Positions 16,301-23,359 of a stretch of DNA of 23,826 nt are shown here, one piece after another. Source of the stretch: a virus; IMG/VR virus record IMGVR_UViG_3300025112_000193, positions 1-23,826 of that record; one strand, 5' to 3'. The translations under genes and the position numbers were made by a program. The stretch's first letter is position 1; the number at the start of each line of letters is the position of its first letter. The notes beneath the pieces were generated by a model that worked only from the letters and a program-made list of their open reading frames with translations, searched no databases and had not been told where the DNA came from.

Positions 16301-16974
16301 CGGCGCTAGTCCCACTGATTGTAATGTTAACCGGTGCTATTTTGATTATGGCGATGTTTGGTATGCTTGCTGCGGTTGGTTTATGGTGGATTTCTTGGGG
16401 TTTGTTAAGCGTTGGTCACGCGCTATGGGCTCTGCCGCTGTTCACGCTAGTTGCCTTTGCTGGTTTTCTTGGAGAAATCAATTCATTGACAGACACTATG
16501 ATTAGTAGAATAGGTGACTTGGCGTTGGTAATTTATGATATGGCCGACGCCCTTTGGTGGCTCAGTATGTGGAGGGTCGTGAGGTTTACAATGTTGCTGC
16601 ATGAAATAGGGTATGCTGGTAAGCACGCAGCTAAGATAACACCAGCTGTGGTGAGTAATGTTGAAACTTTGGTGGGCACTGCTAAAGAATATGGCCGCAT
16701 CAAGTGGGACGTCCTTGGTAGCGGCAAAGGCCCCGATATGAATCCATTTGTTGAGATGCTTAAGGCCGCTTCTAAAGTTAATTTCGGAGGTGGTGCCAAC
16801 GGTGGCAAAGGCAAAGGTGGCGCTGGTGGCGCTGGGGGCGAGGGTGGCGCTGCCGCTGGTGCCGGTGCTGGTGGCCCCACGACCATTATTCTTGAGCTTG
16901 ACGGCAAAGAATTGGGTCGGACGGTAGAAGCCCTTTTAAGCAAGCGCAATAATTTGAGGACTGTTACCACATAA
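13354..16974 (+). CDS. Tail tape measure protein
   Basis: 1206 residues, the longest gene here. N-terminal ~110 residues are a charged coiled coil; residues ~110-530 are helical and Ala/Gly/Met-rich; about 538-1045 is a long array of hydrophobic, membrane-like helices (for example 'LLALGAAFLMVGIGVGLAAFG' split by short charged links); about 1144-1174 is a Gly/Ala linker followed by 'TTIILELDGKELGRTVEALL', a common tape-measure ending. Family role: sets tail length and is ejected ahead of the DNA, when hydrophobic parts may enter the host inner membrane. It is twice the length of T4 gp29 (590). The ribosome site is weak (GGAA 13340-13343; AAGGA is 17 nt away), so it may depend on ribosomes arriving from the gene 20 nt upstream. 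Confidence 0.88.
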   Translation: MADNGFRTPAEIEAEIAAENKRLDLLGELTNEAERTYAIEQKRADLAREQREHIAYVKANFHELNDIKQKEIFYAEEALKKAKANTDITRAQLAELKEGLEVLYEQQDALFEVNSNAETLLGTYSKIEEEAGKAADELREAVESAAGLGEAVKDAASALTGIGPMWRKSAMGAFVSAGQTKGWAAAMSEVGENLAKTLSPMNIAGSLMAGVVQQTMFMVGAIDSARSGFNKATGAGGAYNDVLMEGYESNRQLGVDIGEMSEAIQGLMGSMAGFGQMGKAAKKEYAGMAAVLQEVGVNAGTSGELFSNASKIMGKNAQQTKALVGEFKGLAKTLGTSLGPLMDEFNASMSDLAVYGDQAPEIFKRLKGASEALGISVGSLVGTMKELDTIEGAAARAGQLNAALQGQFLDTNELLNASVEDRIILTRKALEDSGKEWKSMGRAERQMVANAAGFSDMAEAAKFMSKSTAELEQAMNKAGKASSSWLEVRDSAAAAQSVKDKLAATMANLAVLAEPLVELLHLLAEGLAYVIGRPFGKWATIAAAGMYLIGSGALTAAGAMAGAFFSAIWAGISAIGVLILKMGIWIASKIVNLGWTWAQISAMFVQEKATKGVTEAIEDQADAQKEVSSTGSGFISFLKALLEVANDNWKGLLALGAAFLMVGIGVGLAAFGLSFFVKAFAGMSPAQILAISVALAVFGATMVTMAWVLAAAAPGLTAAAWGLLAFGAAMMMMGLAMILAAGGFAIFIAALLTLVPHIPSLFLAALSLGSLALAGMLMLPSGIMAMIGLFMLAVGLGALAISLALIKTDDLQALGVMMMGLSMIDLAALRHAPAAVEDLLDALEDANETLAGALITFSILGSAFMSFGLGALMASIFLQLLVSPLASLAEHGPVAATALAAIASAGTMFVPIVGVFATVGASLITLGYGAFLATAFLQLLIPPLFAVGLGVIILTFAITALNATLPIFFSFLPQWWEILFIFTALVPLIVMLTGAILIMAMFGMLAAVGLWWISWGLLSVGHALWALPLFTLVAFAGFLGEINSLTDTMISRIGDLALVIYDMADALWWLSMWRVVRFTMLLHEIGYAGKHAAKITPAVVSNVETLVGTAKEYGRIKWDVLGSGKGPDMNPFVEMLKAASKVNFGGGANGGKGKGGAGGAGGEGGAAAGAGAGGPTTIILELDGKELGRTVEALLSKRNNLRTVTT

Positions 16975-16990
16975 TAATTTGTTGTGGTGA
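16964..16990 (+). other. Stem-loop around the tape-measure stop codon
   Basis: TTACCACA (16964-16971) can pair with TGTGGTGA (16983-16990) with one G-U pair; the stop TAA (16972-16974) begins the 11-nt loop. No T-tract follows, so it is not a standard terminator. It could protect the RNA or be chance. Confidence 0.35.
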
Positions 16991-17015
16991 TAATTATATT
17001 AAGGGGGGATAAATT

Positions 17016-17774
17016 GTGAGTGAAGTTTTTTCTTTTGGTGCTGATGAATCTGATGAATTAGCGAACAAACACCGATATATAATTGACTTCTATCATGTAC
17101 CCACTGGCAGGAGTGTCACCTTCAAAGCTTGGGTTTCTAGTTTTTCGGATTCATATGAGTCTAATTGGGATACAACAGATGTTTACGGAAGGATGGATCC
17201 TATTTCAACTTTTCAGAACACAAAAAGAAATATTTCTATGGAGTGGGATGTTATAGCAGGGAGTCTAGCAGAAGCAAAAGATAATATGGGGAGATGTGAA
17301 ATGCTCTTCGCGATGCTTTATCCCACATATGACGGAGATACAGATAACGCTTCCAACCTTCAACAAGCCCCACTTTTTAAGATTAAATTTGGCAATCTGA
17401 TTACAGCACCGTCAACTGCGAATGCGGCGACTGCTGAAAATGCAGGGCTGCTTGGCACACTTAGTGGTTTTGAATACTCTCCTGATTTTGAAGCTGGGTT
17501 TTTCACACCAGCGGTCGGGATGATGTATCCTCAATCAATTACCTTGAGTGCAGAATTTCAAGTTTTGCACAGCTTCCCCCTTGGGTGGAACAAAAATAAG
17601 TTTCGCGGTGGAGAGAAATTTCCATATGGTGAATCATCTTTTTCGCAACCTGGTGGCCTCTCTGAGCCGCCACCAGAGCAACCAACGCAGTCGCTGGTGG
17701 AACCAACGCAGTCGGTGCCTGCGGATGAGACAGCAGCTTCAGAAATGACATCAGACAGGAGTCAGTCAAGATAA
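17016..17774 (+). CDS. Putative baseplate tail-tube initiator (gp48/gp54-like)
   Basis: 252 residues from GTG 17016, with AAGGGGGG at 17001-17008. The core reads 'YIIDFYHVPTGRSVTFKAWVSSFSDSY', 'VYGRMDPISTFQNTKRNISMEW', 'LFKIKFGNLI' and 'GFEYSPDFEAGFF...MYPQSITLSAEFQVLHSFPLGW'. The last part resembles the C-terminal fold of T4 gp48 ('IRFDKTPNG...LPSTFTLEITMREI'), one of the proteins that cap the hub and start tube growth. Its place after the tape measure and before gp53 agrees. It is shorter than T4 gp48 (364). The last ~45 residues are Pro/Ser/Thr-rich with a 21-nt near-repeat (17681-17693, 17702-17714) and probably disordered. Confidence 0.5.
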   Translation: MSEVFSFGADESDELANKHRYIIDFYHVPTGRSVTFKAWVSSFSDSYESNWDTTDVYGRMDPISTFQNTKRNISMEWDVIAGSLAEAKDNMGRCEMLFAMLYPTYDGDTDNASNLQQAPLFKIKFGNLITAPSTANAATAENAGLLGTLSGFEYSPDFEAGFFTPAVGMMYPQSITLSAEFQVLHSFPLGWNKNKFRGGEKFPYGESSFSQPGGLSEPPPEQPTQSLVEPTQSVPADETAASEMTSDRSQSR

Positions 17775-17789
17775 CGGGGGAAACAAACA

Positions 17790-18134
17790 ATGTCAGTTGG
17801 AAGTAGATATCAAGTTAGAGCTATTTATGTAACAAAGAACCCGTTATATGCTAAAGATTTAAAAGCACGCGGTCTTAATCAATTTCGTTTTTACGAGACA
17901 CCTCGTTTTACGCAACCGACAGCTTTTGAGAAAAGTGAATTCGAAAATGTTGGACATGTATGGAATCTCGGAGATAGATATTATAAATTGGCTCATGAGC
18001 ACTATGGCGATAGCGAGTTGTGGTGGATAATTGCGTGGTATAATAACAAACCCACTGAGGCTCATGTAAAGATTGGAGAGGTTATTAATATTCCAACTCC
18101 ATTGTGGAAAGTAAGAGCCGCATACAGGGTATAA
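17790..18134 (+). CDS. Baseplate wedge protein with LysM-like domain, gp53-like
   Basis: 114 residues. The C-terminal half is a LysM-like module: 'HVWNLGDRYYKLAHEHYGDSELWWIIAWYN', then 'KPTEAHVKIGEVINIPTP' (about 56-104). The N-terminal 'RYQVRAIYVTKNPLYAKDLKARGLNQFRFYETPRF' also follows gp53-type proteins of T4-like phages. T4 gp53 (196 residues) joins neighbouring baseplate wedges around the hub; this copy is trimmed to the core. ATG with GGGGG at 17775-17779; tight spacing to both neighbours indicates one baseplate transcript. Confidence 0.8.
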   Translation: MSVGSRYQVRAIYVTKNPLYAKDLKARGLNQFRFYETPRFTQPTAFEKSEFENVGHVWNLGDRYYKLAHEHYGDSELWWIIAWYNNKPTEAHVKIGEVINIPTPLWKVRAAYRV

Positions 18135-18140
18135 GTTACG

Positions 18141-20660
18141 ATGGCTGACAAAGAAACAGAGCCAGTAATCTCTGATAATGAGGATGCAGCTTCTCAACAT
18201 CAGGAGCGGTTTAATCAACAGTGTTATTTGATGGACCATTGGCGAACTTATTGTAACAAAAAAAACAATCCTGGTGGGTTCAGACACTTTACTTGCATTG
18301 ATGCCCCGCCAACCGAACTGATTCAAAAATTAACATCTGGGCTGGGTCGCCAGGAATTCATGAATATAACTACGGGTCAGACTTCTCTATTAACACCAAA
18401 AATTAAATTATTTAAGGTGCTGCTTAAGCCAGACGGGAAGCCAATAAGCGGCTTGGGCCAGGAGATAATTTTTAGAACGCATTATGATGAAGCAACCATT
18501 TCTGACATAACTTCAAATAAGACAATTCGTGGTGATGCTGTTGGTTTGAAGGAGCTTACTTATGAACTTTATGATGCGGGCTCAAAGGAGATGGCAGGCC
18601 GAAGACAGAATGTTACTATAAAGTTTTTTGCAGAAAGTCTGGCAGCTCTTGCTAAAAAAGCACCCAATGGTGCAGCACCACTTGAATTGGCTATAGCGTC
18701 AAGCAAATACACAGAAGATACGAAGGGCAATTTAGTACCCAATTCTGAGCGCTATGCGATGAAGCTTGTTTATGGATGGGCCATTCCTAAAGAAAATCAG
18801 GAGTTCATTCCAAAGGGAGTTAAGATGGCATTAGAAGCCTCAGTTCAAACTCTGATGTTGACTTTGAAGGACCATTCTATTTCTTGGAATGAAAATGGCA
18901 GTGTTGAACTAGAGTTAGAATATGAAGGTTATATCGATACGAAGCTTGACGAGGTTCAAAGAAACATTTTATGGCCCGACCCGAAAGTAAAAGCGAAACT
19001 TCAAGAGGCTGAGTTAAAAGCGGCACAAGCAGGGAAGAAGGAAGAAGAAGCAAAGAAAGAGCAGGAGGAGGCGGGAAAGGAACAGGCAAAGGAAGAGGCA
19101 GCGGGTGGGTCTAGTGGTTTCTTTTCTAGTTCCACCCAGAAGGAAGATGCGCTTAAGAAATCCGAAGATGGTTTAGAAAAAGCTGCCGAAGAAAAGAAAG
19201 CATCGGATGAGGAATTGGCAAATTTGAGGGCGGTTGACAAGACAGCAAAGTATCGTCGCCTGTTGAGCGAGCTAGAAAAGTTTAATAAAATATGGTATGT
19301 GGATGTTGACGCGGCTCAGATTGGATTGATGCAGGAAGGGGGGAGGATTTCAGACAGAGAAGTGCGGATGGATATGAGCAAGACTAGGGTGGCGGCAAAG
19401 TCCCAAGAAGAGATTGATAAGATGTCACCAGAGGAGAAAGAAAAATATCAGAAAGATCTTGCTAAGTCTTCCGAGGCGCAAGAAAATGAAAAGGCGGCTC
19501 CTCCGCAGAGAGGCGGCTCAGCAACAGCCCTTCAGGGCGGCTCTGAAGCTATCCAGAAAGCGGGCCAAGAAAAAGAGTCAGCTGACAAAGAAGAGGAGCT
19601 AGAGAAATTTAGTAAGGCCAATAAAACTCAGAAAGGCAAGGAAGAAAATAAAGTAAGAATTAATTATATGTATTTTGGTGATATTCTCTCCGTTGTTTTG
19701 TCAGTAAGTTATAGCGGAAAGCAATTGCCGATTCGCTATTTGCTTGGTTCATTGTCGTTTACTGACCCCCGTACTGGGAGGAAGGAACGTATAAATATAG
19801 CAGATATTCCTGTTTCTTTAAATCTTTTTACTGAATTCTGGATTAAGAATGTTGTTTCGCAGACGCGGGAAATTTATACAATAAAACAATTTATACAGGC
19901 GTCCGTTAAAGAGTTGATTGTTGCTGCGTTGGGTGATGGTTGCTATGATGGCGCGGGCAACACGACCACCAGCGTGAATAATGTTAGCTTCACAACGTTC
20001 GGTGCCCAAACCAAGCAGGGCGGGTCAGACCCGCTTGGACCAAAAAGCACGAAGCGCATTAGTGAAGCCCATCTTAATAACTTGGCTCCTTTTCCCAATA
20101 GCACATCAGACGTAAAAGGCAGTCCGCAGTTCGCCAAGCCGACTGATCATTATGAATATTTATTTGTTTACTGTGCTTCTTGGTCTTCAAGAGAATTGCG
20201 TGAGAACAAACAAGAAGACAATGCGCGCGGCATCTACCATATTGCAGTTGGCCAAGACAGAGGACCAGTTAAAAAAATTGCATTTGAAAAGTCAGACATC
20301 CCATATCAAAGAACCGCAGCGTTAGCAGGCGGTAGTTCAACATATAGCAGGTTGGCAGCTGCCTATAAGGCAGGCGTATCAATGATAGGAAATACGCTTT
20401 TTATGCCAGGTAATTATGTATATATTGCTCCGACTTCAATGGGGTTATCTCGGAGCACCGCAAGCGAGCTGGGACTAGGGGGTTATTATGTAATTGGGAA
20501 ACTGTCTGGCAAGGTGGATTCTTCTGGCTGGACGTGTGATGTGGGGTGTCGCCCCATAGGTCCAACTGGAAAGAAAGCCGGTTCCACAACATCCCCGGCC
20601 CCGACGTCCCCAGAAGCCGCCCTAGCCGCTGCTGGGGTTAACCCTGAAAAGAAATCTTAG
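18141..20660 (+). CDS. Large baseplate hub-like structural protein with charged coiled-coil inserts
   Basis: 839 residues. Residues ~30-275 are a beta/helix domain (for example 'FRHFTCIDAPPTELIQKLTSG' and 'LLTPKIKLFKVLL'); ~282-370 and ~410-500 are two very charged Glu/Lys/Ala/Gln-rich regions, likely coiled coils or disordered; ~503-810 is a second globular domain with 'RINYMYFGDILSVVLSVSY' and a C-terminal part 'GIYHIAVGQDRGPVKKIAFEKSDIP', 'GNTLFMPGNYVYIAP' and 'LGLGGYYVIGKLSGKV'. The 'PGxxxYIxP ... LGLGGYYVI' pattern is one I link to hub/tail proteins of marine T4-like phages, and the position after gp53 fits. Whether it plays the part of gp27, or another wedge protein, is not settled. Ends in an Ala/Pro/Thr-rich tail. 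Ribosome site weak (AGGG 18125-18128). Confidence 0.55.
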   Translation: MADKETEPVISDNEDAASQHQERFNQQCYLMDHWRTYCNKKNNPGGFRHFTCIDAPPTELIQKLTSGLGRQEFMNITTGQTSLLTPKIKLFKVLLKPDGKPISGLGQEIIFRTHYDEATISDITSNKTIRGDAVGLKELTYELYDAGSKEMAGRRQNVTIKFFAESLAALAKKAPNGAAPLELAIASSKYTEDTKGNLVPNSERYAMKLVYGWAIPKENQEFIPKGVKMALEASVQTLMLTLKDHSISWNENGSVELELEYEGYIDTKLDEVQRNILWPDPKVKAKLQEAELKAAQAGKKEEEAKKEQEEAGKEQAKEEAAGGSSGFFSSSTQKEDALKKSEDGLEKAAEEKKASDEELANLRAVDKTAKYRRLLSELEKFNKIWYVDVDAAQIGLMQEGGRISDREVRMDMSKTRVAAKSQEEIDKMSPEEKEKYQKDLAKSSEAQENEKAAPPQRGGSATALQGGSEAIQKAGQEKESADKEEELEKFSKANKTQKGKEENKVRINYMYFGDILSVVLSVSYSGKQLPIRYLLGSLSFTDPRTGRKERINIADIPVSLNLFTEFWIKNVVSQTREIYTIKQFIQASVKELIVAALGDGCYDGAGNTTTSVNNVSFTTFGAQTKQGGSDPLGPKSTKRISEAHLNNLAPFPNSTSDVKGSPQFAKPTDHYEYLFVYCASWSSRELRENKQEDNARGIYHIAVGQDRGPVKKIAFEKSDIPYQRTAALAGGSSTYSRLAAAYKAGVSMIGNTLFMPGNYVYIAPTSMGLSRSTASELGLGGYYVIGKLSGKVDSSGWTCDVGCRPIGPTGKKAGSTTSPAPTSPEAALAAAGVNPEKKS

Positions 20661-20672
20661 GAGAATTATTAT

Positions 20673-21869
20673 ATGGCAGCACCTTTTGATACAGTTACCC
20701 CCATTACAGTCGCGCTTGGGAATAACAAGTTAGGGCCGACAGCTTCGTATATGTTTCGGAAGTATTGGAAGGAAGATGGCATGCCAACTGTCGCAGCAGT
20801 TGACCCTGAACCGATTGATTTTTGGTATGGAAAACTTTTTCATGGGAGAATAGACGGAAGTGGGGTAGTGGTGTACCCGTCTGAAACCAATCTTAAACAA
20901 ATACCATCTAACGACAAGCGTACTTACTGGGCTTTTGATTTTGTTGTGGACGCTTTTTCGGGCCTTCAGTCACATTATAAGAAAGCAGCGTTTAAAGGCT
21001 TGATAACGCCAGAAAGTAATATCACTCAGATAATGCCTAAACGTGCGTGGGTGAGCATTCATCAAAATTATAATGTATATATGGAGAATTTGTACAACCA
21101 TCTTGTTACCTTCTGGTTTCAAAAAGAGCAGCGCAACTCAAAAATTAAAAACTTTTCGGAGTTCTTACACGAATTTATGGAGTTGGTTCAATTCGAAGGT
21201 GGCGCACTACCATTCACCAAGAGCGCATACATTCTTTCAAGGTACTTCTCTCCTCTATCAAGTGGTTTTATTATAGAGATTGCAGAGGACGATCACTCTT
21301 TGGATGAAAATAAAGAAAAGAACTGGACAGAAGACCCAAACTTTTCTTTTTATAGAAATTCAGCTGCGAACTTTGGATTCATTATTGACAAGAACGCTCC
21401 ATGGAGATTGGTAGCGGATATCAATAGTCCCATTATGGCGCAATATATGAAACCATATGGCCTCGTCGGTGGAGCTAATGATTTATTTGAAACATACTAT
21501 TATCAAAGTCATCTTTTTGACATTGAAAATCTGAAGCGTTATCTTTTAGAGATGTATAATGCTTATGTGTTGGCCTATCCTCAAGCGAAAATCTTTAGAA
21601 CGAAGCTGAAGGGCGCGGGCGGCATTCAGACTGTGAGCAAGTTGATTAATCGCAGACCAATCAGCATTGAGGATGTGAATCGGCAATTTAGCCCTGCATT
21701 TTGGCTAAAAACTTATTATTATATAAGGTTGCGAGAGCTGGGTGTTCCCCGCGACCCTGTTAAATTTAATAAAGAATTAAAAAAGATCCTTCAGGAGTAT
21801 AAATTGCTTGACTTTGAACGGGCTTTGAGTTATATTAATGATAACATCCGTCGTTTAAAGGTTCGTTAG
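20673..21869 (+). CDS. Conserved phage protein of unknown function, probably structural
   Basis: 398 residues, start ATG 20673 after TAGGAG (20659-20664). Visible features: Trp- and Tyr-rich sequence, 'DFWYGKLFHGRIDGSGVVVYP' near residue 50, a helical middle ('FSEFLHEFMELVQFEGGALP'), 'FGFIIDKNAPWRLVADINSPIM' at about 235-256, and a helical C-terminus ('DFERALSYINDNIRRLKVR'). 'DKNAPWRLVADxxSP' is familiar to me from unassigned proteins of marine myoviruses. No catalytic motif, signal peptide or membrane segment. Its stop TAG shares its last base with the GTG of the polymerase gene, so the two are translationally coupled. Confidence 0.55.
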   Translation: MAAPFDTVTPITVALGNNKLGPTASYMFRKYWKEDGMPTVAAVDPEPIDFWYGKLFHGRIDGSGVVVYPSETNLKQIPSNDKRTYWAFDFVVDAFSGLQSHYKKAAFKGLITPESNITQIMPKRAWVSIHQNYNVYMENLYNHLVTFWFQKEQRNSKIKNFSEFLHEFMELVQFEGGALPFTKSAYILSRYFSPLSSGFIIEIAEDDHSLDENKEKNWTEDPNFSFYRNSAANFGFIIDKNAPWRLVADINSPIMAQYMKPYGLVGGANDLFETYYYQSHLFDIENLKRYLLEMYNAYVLAYPQAKIFRTKLKGAGGIQTVSKLINRRPISIEDVNRQFSPAFWLKTYYYIRLRELGVPRDPVKFNKELKKILQEYKLLDFERALSYINDNIRRLKVR

Positions 21870-23050
21870 TGTTATTTCAGCCAATTGATGAAAAAAGATT
21901 TATAGGTATATACGTTCACGGAATGATTCATCGCGATATCCTTCCCGCTGGCCTAAAAGCCACATGGCGACCATGCCCCTTTCTTTCTGATGAGTATGTA
22001 TATGCAAGCTTATACTGTGGTGGCAAGTCTTTAAGCGAAGTGTGCCCAGAATATTTGCTTCCGAGGTGGGAACAGACAAGCGGTCGCCTTAAAGCTCATT
22101 TAACGGCATGCCACACGGCGCAAGTAAATTTACAGGAGATTCCTTTTCTTGATTTAATACCAGAGGAGTTGCTTTTGGAGTTTTGTGAAATTAAAAATCA
22201 AATCACTGAGCATGTTTTATTAAATTATCCGAGACCCGAAAATTATGATTTTCTTCTTGACCTTGAGAGGACTTTGGAAAATATACGCAACCATAAAATT
22301 AATTTAAATCTTGGTGTTCTCCAACCATATTTAACAACTGTTCATGCGCGGTCATCATATAAAAAATTAAAGAGGTCGCGAAGGGTTGTTGATTATGATG
22401 CGTTTAAAGTAAAGACTGGGCGCTTGACAACAAAGAAGGGTAGTTTTCCGATTCTAACCTTGAGTAAGCCGTTTCGTCGGGCCATTGAGCCCAACAACGA
22501 TTATTTTGTAGAACTAGATTACAATGCCGCCGAGCTTCGGACTTTGCTAGCACTATCTGGGAAAGAGCAGCCCTGTGATGACATTCATGAGTGGAACGCT
22601 AAGCATGTTTACCCAGGATTGGCAACAAGAGAAGAGGCGAAGAAGAGAATTTTTGCTTGGTTATATAACCCCGAGTCAAAAGACCAGCTCTCTAGTCGCA
22701 CTTATGATAGAAGCTCGGTGGTTAAAAAATATTATGACGGGAGTCAGGTGGAAACCTTTTTTTCCAGAACAATACCGTCAGACGATCATCACGCATTAAA
22801 TTATATTATTCAGAGTACAACAAGCGATTTGTTCTTAAGAAGGGCGATAGAAGTTGGTAAAATACTACAAGGAAAGGAATCTTATATTGCGTTTACCTTA
22901 CATGACTCATTGGTTATTGATTATGCTAAAGAGGATAAGGATTTGATTAAGCAACTGTATGACACATTTAAAGATACTGATTTAGGACAATTCGTGGTGA
23001 ATGTTTCCACGGGTAAGAACTTTGGTGAGATGACGAAGTTGGAGCTATGA
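21869..23050 (+). CDS. Minimal family A DNA polymerase (polymerase domain only)
   Basis: 393 residues, from GTG 21869 (AAAGGT 21857-21862). Family A palm and finger motifs are present in order: 'TGRLTT' (183-188, cf. TGRLSS), motif A 'LDYNAAELR' (216-224; catalytic D217, E222), motif B 'REEAKKRIFAWLY' (254-266; R254, K258, F262, Y266 exactly RxxxKxxxFxxxY), 'NYIIQSTTSD' (311-320; Gln 315) and motif C 'LHDS' (344-347; catalytic D346). The usual HDE is HDS, and Tyr266 is followed by Asn not Gly. There is no 3'-5' or 5'-3' exonuclease domain, and only ~180 residues precede TGR, so the thumb is small. Function inferred: template-directed DNA synthesis, perhaps specialised, since T4-type phages normally use a family B enzyme. 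It overlaps the MazG-like gene by ATGA. Confidence 0.8.
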   Translation: MLFQPIDEKRFIGIYVHGMIHRDILPAGLKATWRPCPFLSDEYVYASLYCGGKSLSEVCPEYLLPRWEQTSGRLKAHLTACHTAQVNLQEIPFLDLIPEELLLEFCEIKNQITEHVLLNYPRPENYDFLLDLERTLENIRNHKINLNLGVLQPYLTTVHARSSYKKLKRSRRVVDYDAFKVKTGRLTTKKGSFPILTLSKPFRRAIEPNNDYFVELDYNAAELRTLLALSGKEQPCDDIHEWNAKHVYPGLATREEAKKRIFAWLYNPESKDQLSSRTYDRSSVVKKYYDGSQVETFFSRTIPSDDHHALNYIIQSTTSDLFLRRAIEVGKILQGKESYIAFTLHDSLVIDYAKEDKDLIKQLYDTFKDTDLGQFVVNVSTGKNFGEMTKLEL

Positions 23051-23358
23051 AGGTATATAATAAATTGGTGAGGGATAAGATCCCATCTATAATTGCCAAG
23101 CACGGGAAAGCGTTTTCCACACACAAAGCCTCCGAAGAAGAATACTTAGAAAAGTTAAAAGAAAAGCTCTTAGAAGAGGTAGAAGAATTTCTTGAAGAAC
23201 CTTGCCTAGAAGAGCTGGCTGATATTTTTGAAGTATTTAGCACACTGATTGGTACCTTGGGCCATACAGTGGGTGAGCTACGAGAGTGTGCAATGAAAAA
23301 GGTTGCAGAGCGAGGGGCTTTCAGTTCCAGAATCATTCTGGAGAGTGTAGAGGACTGA
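23047..23358 (+). CDS. MazG-like / phosphoribosyl-ATP pyrophosphohydrolase-like NTP pyrophosphatase
   Basis: 103 residues. The opening 'YNKLVRDKIPSIIAKHG' is the hallmark of the short PRA-PH/MazG-like all-alpha family, and 'EEVEEFLEE...LEELADIFEV' supplies the EExxE ... ExxD metal-binding acids. Family role: hydrolysis of nucleoside triphosphates to monophosphate and pyrophosphate, often cleaning the nucleotide pool or altering (p)ppGpp levels; the substrate cannot be told. Start ATG 23047 overlaps the polymerase stop (ATGA). Coupling to a polymerase gene suggests work on the dNTP pool used in replication. Confidence 0.8.
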   Translation: MKVYNKLVRDKIPSIIAKHGKAFSTHKASEEEYLEKLKEKLLEEVEEFLEEPCLEELADIFEVFSTLIGTLGHTVGELRECAMKKVAERGAFSSRIILESVED

Positions 23359-23359
23359 T

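Noticed and set aside
17820-17827. GCTATTTA inside the gp53-like gene as a further late promoter
   Set aside because: It is coding (Ala-Ile-Tyr), lacks the leading A, and no gene starts 42-45 nt downstream.
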